Shown: positions 1 to 10,290, counted from the stretch's first letter. The stretch: 64,000 bases of DNA from Vitreoscilla sp. (GCA_030150505.1 JASLFS010000043.1:30705-94704); one strand, 5' to 3'. Notes: generated by a model from the sequence alone, not told the origin. Numbers and translations: made by a program.

Positions 1-2
1 CT

Positions 3-995
3 AAGCACCCATCTATTCAGGATTATTTTGTGGAAGGTTTGGCAAAATATGGTGTTGGAAGTGGGGCTTCTGCTTATGTAACAGGGTTTAGTGAAGCTCA
101 TAGCCAGCTAGAAGAAGATTTGGCTAGTTGGCAAGGATATGATCAGGCTATTTTGTTTGATTCTGGGTTTTCTGCGAATCAGGCATTGGTTTTTGCTTTA
201 ATGCAAAAAGATGATGTGATTATTGCAGATAAACTAATGCATGCTTCTTTTCAGGAAGCTGCAAATTTATCTCCTGCGAAATTTGTTCGTTATCTTCATG
301 AAAATATAGACCAATTGCAGTTGCGATTGCAGCAATCTTCGCATGGTGCGCGTTTGGTGGCGACAGAAGGCATTTTTAGCATGGATGGCGATACTGCTGA
401 TGTGGTGAGGATTAATCAGCTTTGTCAGGATTATGGCGCTTGGCTGATGGTTGATGAAGCACATAGCGTTGGTGTTTTAGGGCAAGAAGGCCGAGGTTTA
501 TGTGCTAAATTAAATATCAAACCACATATTAAAGTGATTACTTTTGGTAAGGCTTTTGGTTTATCTGGGGCTGCCATTTTGTGTGATCAATTTGTGGCTG
601 ATTATTTTCGACAGATTACTAGGCACTTGATTTATAGCACATCAATGCCGCCTGCTCAGGCTTACGCGTTACAGGAAGCCTTGCGTATTATCAGACAGGG
701 CGATGGTTTACGAGAAAAACTTGCAGCTAATGTTGATTATTTCAAAAAAAACATTCAATCCTTATCATGTTCCGCTAAATTATTAGCATCCAATAGTCCT
801 ATTCAGCCAATTGTTTTAGAGGATAATAATGCTGTTTTGCAGGCGGCACTTCAGCTAAAAGAGCAAGGTTTATGGGTGGGTGCTATTCGTCCTCCTACCG
901 TTCCGAAGAAGGAAGCTCGGCTGAGAATCACATTAAGTGCAGCCCATGAATTTTCTGATATTGATGTTTTATTGGCGGGTTTGAAGAATGTATAA
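3..995 (+). CDS. bioF: 8-amino-7-oxononanoate synthase (BioF), 5'-truncated by window edge
   Basis: PLP-dependent enzyme of biotin synthesis that condenses pimeloyl-ACP (or -CoA) with L-alanine. The reading frame is open to the left edge (KHPSIQDYF precedes the first GTG at 30), so the true start lies outside the window. Family motifs visible are KYGVGSGAS near the N-terminal end, the DEAHSVGVLG aspartate/histidine block and TFGKAFGLSGA carrying the PLP lysine. The C-terminus is complete. Its stop overlaps the bioC start by 8 bp, so the bio genes are probably translated as one operon. Function is clear from family motifs; only the N-terminus is missing. Confidence 0.95.
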   Translation, partial: KHPSIQDYFVEGLAKYGVGSGASAYVTGFSEAHSQLEEDLASWQGYDQAILFDSGFSANQALVFALMQKDDVIIADKLMHASFQEAANLSPAKFVRYLHENIDQLQLRLQQSSHGARLVATEGIFSMDGDTADVVRINQLCQDYGAWLMVDEAHSVGVLGQEGRGLCAKLNIKPHIKVITFGKAFGLSGAAILCDQFVADYFRQITRHLIYSTSMPPAQAYALQEALRIIRQGDGLREKLAANVDYFKKNIQSLSCSAKLLASNSPIQPIVLEDNNAVLQAALQLKEQGLWVGAIRPPTVPKKEARLRITLSAAHEFSDIDVLLAGLKNV

Positions 996-1764
996 AGAAG
1001 TTAGCTCGAAGGTGGTTTCATCATCGTTTGCCAATGCGGCTAAAACCTATGATGCAGCTGCGACAGTCCAGCAACAATCAGCTCAAGCACTGTGCCTTGC
1101 TGTAGAGGGATTACCAATTGGTCATGTTTGTTTGGATATTGGTACTGGTACGGGCGCTGTTTTTCAATATTTATCTCAACCAGTCCAACATAAAATTGCT
1201 TTTGATATTGCATTGCCCATGTTAGAAATGGCGCAAGACAAAGCCGTTGCCCATCAATATGTATTAGGAAACGCAGAGTTTTTACCATTTGGCTCTAATA
1301 CCATTGATTTGTGCATTAGCAATATGGCTTTGCAGTGGTGCGATATTGAGTGTGCTTTACATGAAATTGAGCGGGTATTAAAACCAAATGCTTATGCTGC
1401 CTTAACGTTGGTTATTTCAGGTACCTTTTGGCAGCTTGAGAAAGTATGGTTAGAAGAAGGCTTGGCTTCGCCAGTGATGCCTTTTGTGCCAGTAGATGGG
1501 TTATTAAGCCAACTAGATAGTAGCGATTTGAGATTAGTGGAAAGCAAGCAGCAAGAATATCAGGCGCATTATGAAAACTTACATCTTTTGTTAGCGGCGA
1601 TTAAAAAAACGGGTGCTCAGCAGTATCCGAAAAAGTCGGAGCAGGGCTTGTTAGGGAAAAAACGTTGGCTTGCATTACAAAAAGGGTATGAGGTTTTTCG
1701 GCAGCTTGAAGGTTTGCCATTAAGTTACCGAACCTTGCAGTTGATTGTACAAAAGAAAGGTTAA
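988..1764 (+). CDS. bioC: Malonyl-ACP O-methyltransferase (BioC)
   Basis: SAM-dependent methyltransferase that caps malonyl-ACP so fatty-acid synthesis can build the pimelate chain of biotin. 258 residues, a usual BioC length. The SAM-binding motif LDIGTGTG is at residues 49-56, and NMALQWC followed by EIERVLKP is the usual BioC/UbiE class I methyltransferase core. It overlaps the bioF stop by 8 bp and lies 3 bp before bioD, so it is embedded in the biotin operon. The short N-terminus with FANAAKTYDAAA is typical of BioC and separates it from UbiE. Confidence 0.93.
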   Translation: MYKEVSSKVVSSSFANAAKTYDAAATVQQQSAQALCLAVEGLPIGHVCLDIGTGTGAVFQYLSQPVQHKIAFDIALPMLEMAQDKAVAHQYVLGNAEFLPFGSNTIDLCISNMALQWCDIECALHEIERVLKPNAYAALTLVISGTFWQLEKVWLEEGLASPVMPFVPVDGLLSQLDSSDLRLVESKQQEYQAHYENLHLLLAAIKKTGAQQYPKKSEQGLLGKKRWLALQKGYEVFRQLEGLPLSYRTLQLIVQKKG

Positions 1765-1767
1765 AAA

Positions 1768-2463
1768 ATGGTTTTGAATCAAGTCAAACCGGTGGTATTT
1801 GTAACGGGAACAGATACCGAAATCGGAAAAACATATTGCAGTTGTTTATTGCTTGAAGCAGCAAAAAAGCAGGGTTTGAAAGCTTTGGGTTATAAGCCAG
1901 TGGCTTCAGGCAGCCTGTGGCAGAATAATCGCTATGAAAATGAAGATGCTTTGTCTTTGCAAGCAGCATCTAGTTTGCAATTGCCTTATGAGTCACATAA
2001 TCAATATAGTTTTGCAGAGGCGACAGCTCCTCATTTTTTAGTTGGGCAAGATGGTATTGATTTCGTGCGCTTAAGCCAAGGTTTAGAGCACCTAAAACAG
2101 CAAGCAGATTTTACTTTGGTTGAAGGTGCTGGCGGTTGGTACACACCTTTAGGAAAGGGAATTGATTTTGCTGACTGGGTTAAACAAGAGCAGTTGCCAG
2201 TTATTTTGATTGTTGGCATGAAGTTAGGTTCGATTAATCATGCACTTTTAACAGTAGAAGCAATTAAGCAAAGTGGGTTGCCATTATTGGGCTGGGTGGC
2301 TAATTTCGTGAATGCTCCTCATGCTCGTGATGAAGATTATTTACAAGCGTTACAAGAAAGAATGAATGCCCCATGTTTAGCTGTGGTGAAATATGGGGAA
2401 GAAAATCGGTTAGCAGCCATTGAACAATTACAGAAATCCTTAGCATCTTTCTTATCTAAATAA
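1768..2463 (+). CDS. bioD: Dethiobiotin synthetase (BioD)
   Basis: ATP-dependent carboxylase that closes the ureido ring of dethiobiotin from 7,8-diaminononanoate and CO2. 231 residues. The P-loop GTDTEIGKT is at residues 14-22, the substrate-lysine region GYKPVASG follows, and VEGAGGWYTPL is the second conserved BioD block. It begins 3 bp after bioC and ends the biotin operon. A perfect AGGCTGCCTGAA uptake sequence lies inside it on the minus strand at 1905-1916. No other candidate function fits. Confidence 0.95.
   Translation: MVLNQVKPVVFVTGTDTEIGKTYCSCLLLEAAKKQGLKALGYKPVASGSLWQNNRYENEDALSLQAASSLQLPYESHNQYSFAEATAPHFLVGQDGIDFVRLSQGLEHLKQQADFTLVEGAGGWYTPLGKGIDFADWVKQEQLPVILIVGMKLGSINHALLTVEAIKQSGLPLLGWVANFVNAPHARDEDYLQALQERMNAPCLAVVKYGEENRLAAIEQLQKSLASFLSK
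1905..1916 (-). repeat. DNA uptake sequence, exact 12-mer
   Basis: Minus strand reads AGGCTGCCTGAA, the Simonsiella-type neisserial DUS dialect. It lies inside bioD. Exact copies also occur at 8059, 27375, 60680 and 60695. Confidence 0.75.
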
Positions 2464-2488
2464 GATTTAATCTCATCTATGCATTGCA

Positions 2489-2519
2489 GGATGTAATGTT
2501 ATATTGTAACATTGCATCC
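2489..2519. promoter_or_regulatory. Zur-type operator upstream of the zinc uptake genes
   Basis: A near-perfect 31-bp palindrome whose core reads ATGTTATATTGTAACAT. This matches the known Zur box pattern (GTTATA-n-TATAAC type) and sits between bioD and the znu genes, about 150-180 bp before znuC. The expected role is repression of znuCBA by zinc-loaded Zur. The same palindrome could also form a weak hairpin after bioD. Palindrome seen directly; Zur assignment inferred from motif and context. Confidence 0.8.
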
Positions 2520-2566
2520 TTGTTAATGATTCCATACTCAAATAATGGTTTGAGTTTCTAAATTAA

Positions 2567-2683
2567 ATGAAAAATTCTTCTTCATTGTTATTGGCTAGTT
2601 TATGGTGGCGCCTTGGTTTGGTAGCGATTTTGGTGGCTATCATTTGGGGCTTATATGCTTGGGTATTAAATTATGTCGATTAA
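2567..2683 (+). CDS. Small single-span membrane protein overlapping znuC
   Basis: A 38-residue ORF starting MKNSSSLLLASLWW with one hydrophobic tryptophan-rich span (about residues 13-36) and ending NYVD. Its stop overlaps the znuC start by 11 bp, an arrangement that suggests translational coupling, and it lies just after the Zur operator. No strong ribosome binding site is seen. I do not recognise a family. It could be a small accessory protein of the zinc importer or a leader ORF that sets znuC translation. Confidence 0.5.
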   Translation: MKNSSSLLLASLWWRLGLVAILVAIIWGLYAWVLNYVD

Positions 2684-3404
2684 TATTGAAAATATTACAG
2701 TTAGCTATCAAAAGCATCCTGCAGTACATCATGTTTCCCATGTTTTTAATGAAGGGGAATCGTGGGCTATTTTTGGTCCCAATGGTGCAGGGAAAAGTAC
2801 ATTATTAAAAGCAATTATGCAGTTACTACCAGTGGATACTGGAAAAGTTGTTTGGCAAGGCTTGGCGAGAAAAGACATTGCCTACTTGCCGCAGCAGTCA
2901 GAAATTGACCGTGACCAACCCATGACAGTTTTTGAATTGGTTGCGATGGGGCTTTGGTATGAGCTGGGCTTTTTTGGAGGCATTAATCGCAAACAAAAAG
3001 AGCGCATTGTTATTGCGCTTGAGCGAGTTGATATGCAAGGTTTTGAGAACCGAATGATTGGCGAGCTATCAAATGGACAATTTCAGCGAGTATTGTTCGC
3101 CAGAATGTTGGTTCAGGAAGCCAAGTTTTTATTGTTAGATGAACCCTTTAATGCTGTGGATGCGGCAACGACTGAAGCGCTTTTGCAAGTATTAAAGAAT
3201 GCGATGGATGAAGGCAAAAGCATTGTTACTGTTTTGCATGATATTGAGCAAGTTAAAAAACACATTCCCAATGCTTTGTTATTGGCAAAAGAAAAAATTG
3301 CAGTTGGTGCCAGTGTCGATGTTCTAACCGCAGAAAACCTACAAATTGCTTTGCAAATGATGCAACCTCAACATACTTTAGCACCGTGGTGCGCAACGTC
3401 TTAA
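2673..3404 (+). CDS. znuC: Zinc ABC transporter ATP-binding protein (ZnuC)
   Basis: Energising ATPase of the high-affinity Zn2+ (possibly Mn2+) importer at the inner membrane. 243 residues with Walker A GPNGAGKS at 35-42, signature LSNGQ at 132-136 (Asn in place of the second signature Gly) and Walker B LLLDEP at 153-158, followed by the H-loop VLHDIE. First gene of znuC-znuB-znuA, behind a Zur-like operator. The histidine-rich ZnuA downstream favours zinc over manganese. Confidence 0.93.
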   Translation: MSINIENITVSYQKHPAVHHVSHVFNEGESWAIFGPNGAGKSTLLKAIMQLLPVDTGKVVWQGLARKDIAYLPQQSEIDRDQPMTVFELVAMGLWYELGFFGGINRKQKERIVIALERVDMQGFENRMIGELSNGQFQRVLFARMLVQEAKFLLLDEPFNAVDAATTEALLQVLKNAMDEGKSIVTVLHDIEQVKKHIPNALLLAKEKIAVGASVDVLTAENLQIALQMMQPQHTLAPWCATS

Positions 3405-3418
3405 TGGATTAAATCAGG

Positions 3419-4291
3419 ATGTCTTTTTATCAATTATTAATGGAACCTTTTGTCGATTTTAGCTTCATGCGCTTCGCATTGGTTTCTACCATTTTTTTAT
3501 CACTCAGTGCTGCTCCCATTGGTGTTTTTTTGGTCATGAGAAGAATGAGTTTAATGGGTGATGCTTTAAGTCATGCCATTTTGCCAGGAGCGGCTATTGG
3601 CTATATGGTTGCTGGTTTAAGCATTCCAATGATGAGCCTTGGTGGGTTTATTGCTGGCGTTATTATGGCTGTTTTAGCCGGTTTAGCCAGTCGTTTTACC
3701 AATTTAAAAGAAGATGCCAATTTCGCTGGCTTTTACTTAATGAGCTTGGCTTTGGGTGTGTTATTGGTCAGCCGTTCTGGCAGCAGCATTGATTTATTGC
3801 ACTTATTATTTGGTTCAGTGCTATCTGTCGATGAAACCTCATTAACCTTAATTGCCATCGTTGCTAGCTTAACATTGGTGCTATTGGCTGTGATGTATCG
3901 CCCTTTAATGCTAGAAAGTATTGACCCTGTTTTCTTGCGAGCAGTTAAAGGAAAGGGCAGTTTATGGCATGTTTTATTCATGATGTTAGTGGTTATTAAC
4001 TTGGTGGCTGGTTTTCAGGCATTGGGAACATTAATGGCCGTTGGTTTGATGATGTTGCCAGCAATTAGCGCTAAGCTTTGGGCTAAAAGCATGAGCATGA
4101 TTTTGTTGATAAGCACTGCAATTGCCTTGTTGTGTAGCTGGGCGGGCTTGGTTTTGTCTTATTATATTGAAGTGCCATCTGGCCCTGCGATTATTATTTT
4201 ATGCAGTTTTGTTTATTTAATATCTTTGATTTTTGGTGTGCATGGCGGCGTATTGGCCAAGTATTTACGTGGAAAACATCGCTCAGCATAA
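3419..4291 (+). CDS. znuB: Zinc ABC transporter permease (ZnuB)
   Basis: Integral membrane subunit of the ABC-3 family that forms the Zn2+ channel. 290 residues with about eight hydrophobic spans. Family blocks MGDALSHAILPGAAIGY near residues 42-58 and GTLMAVGLMMLPAISAK near 203-219 are clear. It sits 14 bp after znuC and 21 bp before znuA, so all three are one transcription unit. Confidence 0.93.
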   Translation: MSFYQLLMEPFVDFSFMRFALVSTIFLSLSAAPIGVFLVMRRMSLMGDALSHAILPGAAIGYMVAGLSIPMMSLGGFIAGVIMAVLAGLASRFTNLKEDANFAGFYLMSLALGVLLVSRSGSSIDLLHLLFGSVLSVDETSLTLIAIVASLTLVLLAVMYRPLMLESIDPVFLRAVKGKGSLWHVLFMMLVVINLVAGFQALGTLMAVGLMMLPAISAKLWAKSMSMILLISTAIALLCSWAGLVLSYYIEVPSGPAIIILCSFVYLISLIFGVHGGVLAKYLRGKHRSA

Positions 4292-4312
4292 TGTAGAACT
4301 TAGGAGAAAAGC

Positions 4313-5206
4313 ATGAAGAAGTATTTGTTAGGCTTGTGGTTATTGCTATTGACGGGTTTATCAATGGCAGCGCCTGTGAAAGTTTTAGCCAGCTTTAGTA
4401 TTTTGGGAAATGTGGCCACTGAAATTGGTGGAAATCGCGTGAATGTGACGGATTTAGTTGGCGCAGATAAGGATGCCCATGGCTACCAACTTACACCAAA
4501 TGATTTGAAAAAAATACGTGATTCTCAATTGGTTTTATTAAATGGCATGGGATTTGAGCCAGCGGATGTTACTCGAGCGATAGCACAAAGCAAGATTAAA
4601 GCCGTTGTTGTGACCAATGGCATTAAGGGTTTGGAAATGGATCATGATCACGACCATCATGGACATCATCATCACAATCACGACAAAGATCCTCATGTTT
4701 GGAATGACCCAGTTTTAATGCAAATCTATGCTAAAAACATTGCCAATGCTTTGATTGCTGCTGATCCAACAGGTAAAGCATATTATGAAGGTCGACTGAA
4801 AGCCTACCAAAAACAATTAAGCGATTTAAATACTTGGGCAGCAACGCAGTTTAATAGCATTCCTAAAGCACAGCGCAAAGTTTTAACATCGCATGATGCA
4901 TTTGCTTATATGGCTCATCGCTACGGCATTAAATTTATTGCACCTCAAGGAGCAAGTGGCGATAGTGAGGCATCAGCAAAAACAGTTGCTAGCATTATTA
5001 AACAAGTGCGTGAGCAAAATGTTAAAGCTATTTTTCTTGAAAACATTAAAGATCCACGTTTAATGCAACGAATTAGTAAAGAAACTGGCGTTGGGGTAAA
5101 AGGGAAATTGTATTCAGATGCTTTAAGTGCTGGAAATGGACCTGCCAATAGTTATATTAAAATGTACCGTTACAATGTTGGGCAAATGGTTTCCGCAATG
5201 AAATAA
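4313..5206 (+). CDS. znuA: Periplasmic zinc-binding protein (ZnuA)
   Basis: Cluster A-I substrate-binding protein that captures Zn2+ in the periplasm for ZnuBC. 297 residues with a signal peptide (about residues 1-19, cleaved after SMA). Probable metal ligands are His56 (DAHGYQ), His128 (DPHVW), the SHDAF histidine and an acidic residue in GDSEASA. A His/Asp-rich loop at residues 110-125 is the usual hallmark of zinc-specific members. Ribosome binding site AGGAG precedes the ATG. It ends the operon before a bidirectional terminator. Confidence 0.95.
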   Translation: MKKYLLGLWLLLLTGLSMAAPVKVLASFSILGNVATEIGGNRVNVTDLVGADKDAHGYQLTPNDLKKIRDSQLVLLNGMGFEPADVTRAIAQSKIKAVVVTNGIKGLEMDHDHDHHGHHHHNHDKDPHVWNDPVLMQIYAKNIANALIAADPTGKAYYEGRLKAYQKQLSDLNTWAATQFNSIPKAQRKVLTSHDAFAYMAHRYGIKFIAPQGASGDSEASAKTVASIIKQVREQNVKAIFLENIKDPRLMQRISKETGVGVKGKLYSDALSAGNGPANSYIKMYRYNVGQMVSAMK

Positions 5207-5222
5207 AGATTTTAGTGATAAA

Positions 5223-5245
5223 AAAACCTGCATTTAGCAGGTTTT
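5223..5245. terminator. Bidirectional terminator between znuA and glnD
   Basis: Hairpin with arms AAAACCTGC and GCAGGTTTT and loop ATTTA, followed by T-runs in both directions. It serves the convergent znuA and glnD ends. Confidence 0.85.
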
Positions 5246-5246
5246 T

Positions 5247-7811
5247 TTATGCATACAATGTTTGTGTGAGTGCTTCTTTTAAAGCCAGTTGTGTATGAGT
5301 ATTGAGTAGCGTTGGTGATGAAATTAAAAAGCTATCTTCAACACGCTCATCCATGGTGGTGATTTTTGCATGGTGTAAATGAATGTTGAATTCCGATAAA
5401 ATTTTAGCAATGTTTGCCAGCAGCCCCAAACGGTTGTAAGTAATGATATTAAGGGTGAATAACGGCTCGATTTCCTCTTGAATTAACTCAATGTGGGTTG
5501 AGAGCGGAAGGTGTTTTAAGCGCCGACTTTTGGGTTTTGCTATGGATGCAATGTTGAATTGCTCAGGATGCATAGCGAAATGTCGTAAGGTTTTCTCCAG
5601 TTTTTTGAGTAATTTTTCACCTTGGTCATACAATAAATAGTCGGGAATATGCAATGTAAACGTATCCAAGACAAAATGGTGGTCGGTTACAAAAGCTTTG
5701 GCTGCAAGAATGTCTAATTGGTATGAGCTGAAAATGTGGCACATTTTTGCAAATAAATGTTCATTGTTGGGCATGAAAACCATCACTTGTAAAAACTGGC
5801 TATGTGGCATAAAGCGAGTAGCAATTGTTGGTTCTTGCATCTCTGTTGCAATGGTTTTCAGGTGCCAAACAATATCCCGTTTTTCATAACGAGAAAAATA
5901 GGCTTGCCCTAAATCCTGAATGGTTTTTCTTTGTTGTGCTTCAGATAATCCCATTTTTTGCATGCTTAGCATAGCAATATCATGTCGTTGACTAATCAAT
6001 GACATGGGTGAATCTGTTTTGCCTTGTAAAAATAACATGCTGCTATGAAATAAATCATCGATTAAATTCGCTTTCCAGCTATTCCATATTTTAGGGTTGG
6101 TACCACGAATATCAGCAATGGTTAGCAAATATAGCGCAATTAAGCGCTCAGGGGTTTGGATGGTTTGGCAGAAGCTTTGAATAACCAGAGGATCACGAAT
6201 GTCTTCTTTTTGTGCGGTTTGGGAAAGCAATAAGTGGTTCTCTACTAAAAAGCACAGCAAGTGGGTTTCTTCATGGCTCAGAAAATGGTCTTTTGCAAAA
6301 GATTTAGCATCTTGAATGCCTTCTTGTGAGTGATTGCCTTGTCTGCCTTTGGCAATATCATGAAAAAATGCTGCCAAATACAGTATAAAAGGTTTATTAA
6401 ATTGCTGAATAAGGTTCGATGCCACTGGAAATTCATGGCTGTGAGCATCAATGGCAAAGCGGCGCATATTGCGAACAACCATTAAAATGTGCTCGTCAAC
6501 AGGATAAACATGAAATAAATCATGTTGCATATGCCCAACTATGCGCCCCCAGTTGGGGAGGTATTTGCCCAATAGTCCATATAAATTTAAGCGGCGAAGT
6601 GTGTGGGTTAAGCCATTTCCTCTTTTAAAAAACTCAATAAATCTTTGTCTATTAATGGGGTTTTGATAAAAAGAATGGTTAATTTGTTGTCCTGCTAACC
6701 ACCATGCACGCAGAGTTTTTGGGGCTAAGTGATTAATGTCATTGTGGTGTTGCATGACTTCGATAATGCGAAAAATCTGTTCAGGTTGTTCTTTGAATAG
6801 ATTCAGATTTTTAACCGCAATGGTGTTTCTAACTTGATAAAAATTATCATCGATATTTTGTGTAAATTTTGGCCAGTTGGAATAAACCCGTTCTTTTAAC
6901 ATGGGCAGTAAAATATGGTTGAGCTGTTTAACATTCTTGCTGGCTCGGTAGAATGTCTTCATGAGTTTTTCACTGCGGATTTGTTGGTTATCGTCTTCTA
7001 GGTTGAGCGATAGCGCTACTTGGTTTTGTAAGTCGAATAGCAAGCGGTTTTCATTTCTGTGGCTGGCTAAATGTAATTCAATGCGTATTTTGGCCAATTG
7101 TTTGTGGCTGTATAACAGTAAGCCAGCTTCCGTTTTGGTTAAAATATTTTTACGCATGAGGCGTTGAAAATGAGCAGGTAAACCTTGTACTTTTGCTAGC
7201 CACATCATGGTATGTAAATCCCGCAATCCACCTGTACAGGTTTTAATGTTGGGTTCTAATAAGCTAGTGGCATTGGTATTTTTGGTGTGGCGGTTATATT
7301 GTTCTTGAAGCTTGCCATCAATAAAATTCGCTAGGTTGCGTTTTTCATGGCGAGTTTGTAACAGCTGTTGTGCGATTGATTTTGTGCCCGTGATTAATCT
7401 GGACTCTAGCAATGCAGTATCAAATTCTAAGTTCTCTTCGGCTAGTTGTAATAATTCATTAATGGAACCAATTTGAACAGATGGGGTTAAGCCAATATCC
7501 CATAATAATTGTATGAATTGAGCACATTGTTCTTGTTGTGCACTATTTAAAGAATTTTCACCAACCAAGGCAATGTCGATATCAGAATAAGGATAAATCT
7601 CGGCTCGCCCAAATCCACCAATGGCCAATAATGCAATATTTTGTGGCAAATTTAAGTGCATCCATAATTGCGATAGCAAGCTTTGTAAGGCATCATCCCA
7701 TGCTTTAAAAAAAGCATGAGGGGAATAATTCTTACGATATTGGTTTTCTGCGTAGGAACGAGATGTTTGTAAGATATCGCTGTATTGTGTGGTCAAGTTA
7801 TGATTGTGCAT
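5247..7811 (-). CDS. glnD: PII uridylyltransferase / uridylyl-removing enzyme (GlnD)
   Basis: Nitrogen sensor that adds or removes UMP on PII proteins according to glutamine. From the chosen start it has 854 residues: nucleotidyltransferase motif GGFGR (about 66-70) with PYSDIDIAL, a central HD domain with FFHDIAKGRQGNHS, and two C-terminal ACT domains, matching full-length GlnD. The longest ORF reaches 7862 but would overlap cca by 65 bp. I chose the ATG at 7811 (MHNHNL), which overlaps by 14 bp; the ATG at 7823 is possible too. No strong ribosome binding site decides it. It follows cca in the same operon. Confidence 0.92.
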   Translation of the reverse strand: MHNHNLTTQYSDILQTSRSYAENQYRKNYSPHAFFKAWDDALQSLLSQLWMHLNLPQNIALLAIGGFGRAEIYPYSDIDIALVGENSLNSAQQEQCAQFIQLLWDIGLTPSVQIGSINELLQLAEENLEFDTALLESRLITGTKSIAQQLLQTRHEKRNLANFIDGKLQEQYNRHTKNTNATSLLEPNIKTCTGGLRDLHTMMWLAKVQGLPAHFQRLMRKNILTKTEAGLLLYSHKQLAKIRIELHLASHRNENRLLFDLQNQVALSLNLEDDNQQIRSEKLMKTFYRASKNVKQLNHILLPMLKERVYSNWPKFTQNIDDNFYQVRNTIAVKNLNLFKEQPEQIFRIIEVMQHHNDINHLAPKTLRAWWLAGQQINHSFYQNPINRQRFIEFFKRGNGLTHTLRRLNLYGLLGKYLPNWGRIVGHMQHDLFHVYPVDEHILMVVRNMRRFAIDAHSHEFPVASNLIQQFNKPFILYLAAFFHDIAKGRQGNHSQEGIQDAKSFAKDHFLSHEETHLLCFLVENHLLLSQTAQKEDIRDPLVIQSFCQTIQTPERLIALYLLTIADIRGTNPKIWNSWKANLIDDLFHSSMLFLQGKTDSPMSLISQRHDIAMLSMQKMGLSEAQQRKTIQDLGQAYFSRYEKRDIVWHLKTIATEMQEPTIATRFMPHSQFLQVMVFMPNNEHLFAKMCHIFSSYQLDILAAKAFVTDHHFVLDTFTLHIPDYLLYDQGEKLLKKLEKTLRHFAMHPEQFNIASIAKPKSRRLKHLPLSTHIELIQEEIEPLFTLNIITYNRLGLLANIAKILSEFNIHLHHAKITTMDERVEDSFLISSPTLLNTHTQLALKEALTQTLYA

Positions 7812-9045
7812 GGGATTCTTCATGTTTTCTAAGCCAATTGGCTTTTGCATCTTGAATGGCAAGTATTCTGGCTTGATTAATTTTTTCTGGTATTTCCTTA
7901 GGCGAGCTAGATTGCTCTATGCAAGATTGTATGTTGATCGATTGTGCAGCATGTAGAATGGCTTGCCAAAATTGATGTTGAGGATAGGGCGATTGGCTAG
8001 AATGTAAACGACCTTGTGCATCTGCTTGGCATACGTTGAGCAATTGATTAAATCGTTCAGGCTGCCTGAAAGCATCACAGGATTGCAAAATTTTTAGTAA
8101 AGTTTTCGGTCTAAGTTCCCATGATGAATGAATCAATATATGGTATTCGGTTGTTAATTCAGCTAGTTTTGCAGCATGTTTAGGAACACGAAGGCGTTGG
8201 TTAACGGCTTTAACTGGTTTAATACCCGCTTTATCGTGCCCAAAATGCCTAGGCAAAATATTTTTAGGTGTTTTTGCTTTGCCCAAATCATGCACTAAAG
8301 CAGCATAGCGCTCATCAAGTGATAAATTCATCTGAACCGATTGATCTAAAACCAATAAAGTATGAATGCCGCTGTCAATCTCAGGATGGTAATCACTTCG
8401 TTGAGGGATGCCAAATAAAGCATCTAGCTCAGGCAATATTTTTTCTAATGCGCCGCATTCCAATAACGTGGTAATCATGATACTAGGGTGTTTTTCTAAA
8501 AGCCCTTTGCGAAATTCTTGCCAAATTCTTTCTGGTACTAACGCATCAACCTCTCCAGATTGAACCATGGTTTTCATTAACGACATGGTTTCGGGCGCAA
8601 TGGTAAATTGGTAACGTGCTGCAAAACGGGCAATGCGTAAAATACGGACAGGATCCTCAGCAAAAGCAGCACTAACATGGCGTAAAATGCCTTGTTTTAA
8701 ATCTTTTTGACCACCAAAAGGGTCGATAATATCGCCATTCTCATTTTGCGCCATGGCATTGATGGTTAAATCCCTGCGCATTAAATCTTCTTCCAAAGTG
8801 ACACTTTTCGAAGCATCAACAATAAATCCTTTATACCCAGCTGCTGTTTTTCTTTCAGTTCTTGCTAAGGCATATTCTTCTTTTGTTTTTGGATGTAAAA
8901 AGACAGGAAAATCTTGCCCAACAGCTTGATAGCCTAAGGACAATAAATGCTCAGGTTGCGCACCAACAACAACCCAATCTTTATCATGGGTCTGGAAACC
9001 CAATAATTGATCTCTCACAGCACCACCAACCAAATACACTTGCAT
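7798..9045 (-). CDS. cca: CCA-adding enzyme with HD domain
   Basis: Adds or repairs the 3' CCA of tRNAs. 415 residues from the ATG at 9045, preceded by AAGG eight bases upstream; the longer ORF to 9066 has no better site. GGAVRD at residues 7-12, catalytic DKD at 21-23, RRDLTINAM, and an HD domain (LVHDLGKA) in the C-terminal half, as in the gammaproteobacterial multifunctional enzyme with phosphohydrolase activity. A perfect uptake sequence lies inside at 8059-8070. Its 3' end overlaps glnD. Confidence 0.93.
   Translation of the reverse strand: MQVYLVGGAVRDQLLGFQTHDKDWVVVGAQPEHLLSLGYQAVGQDFPVFLHPKTKEEYALARTERKTAAGYKGFIVDASKSVTLEEDLMRRDLTINAMAQNENGDIIDPFGGQKDLKQGILRHVSAAFAEDPVRILRIARFAARYQFTIAPETMSLMKTMVQSGEVDALVPERIWQEFRKGLLEKHPSIMITTLLECGALEKILPELDALFGIPQRSDYHPEIDSGIHTLLVLDQSVQMNLSLDERYAALVHDLGKAKTPKNILPRHFGHDKAGIKPVKAVNQRLRVPKHAAKLAELTTEYHILIHSSWELRPKTLLKILQSCDAFRQPERFNQLLNVCQADAQGRLHSSQSPYPQHQFWQAILHAAQSINIQSCIEQSSSPKEIPEKINQARILAIQDAKANWLRKHEESHAQS
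8059..8070 (+). repeat. DNA uptake sequence, exact 12-mer
   Basis: Plus strand reads AGGCTGCCTGAA inside cca. Exact copy of the dialect found at four other places in the window. Confidence 0.75.
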
Positions 9046-9284
9046 AACATCAACCTTGAAAAACATTTCATCAATTGTAACAAGTTTCAGCAGTTTGATA
9101 ATAGAGGTTAATTTGATTTGAGTTTATGCTAATAAATGGGTGAGGTTGGATAACTGCTGGTTGATGGCATAAAGAAACTTTAGAACCTCATTATCCATTG
9201 GTTTGGGCAGATTCTGTAAGAATTACTGTTGAGAAGCTTGGTTATTTGATATTTTAAAATAGTCATTAAATAGATTTAAATAAA

Positions 9285-9313
9285 AAAAGCCGTTATGCAA
9301 GATAACGGCTTTT
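9285..9313 (-). terminator. Terminator of trxB
   Basis: Perfect 12-bp stem (AAAAGCCGTTAT / ATAACGGCTTTT) with loop GCAAG, followed on the minus strand by a T-run. It lies 17 bp after the trxB stop. The remaining 240 bp up to cca hold no ORF I can support and presumably carry the cca-glnD promoter. Confidence 0.85.
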
Positions 9314-9330
9314 GATATCAATTCTAAACG

Positions 9331-10290
<960 letters not shown>

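Noticed and set aside
2602..2808. 68-residue plus-strand ORF overlapping znuC
   Set aside because: It runs out of frame through the ZnuC Walker A region; ZnuC is clearly the real gene.
4621..4700. Repeated CATCAC/GATCAC units in znuA looked like a short tandem repeat
   Set aside because: They encode the His/Asp-rich metal loop normal for ZnuA.
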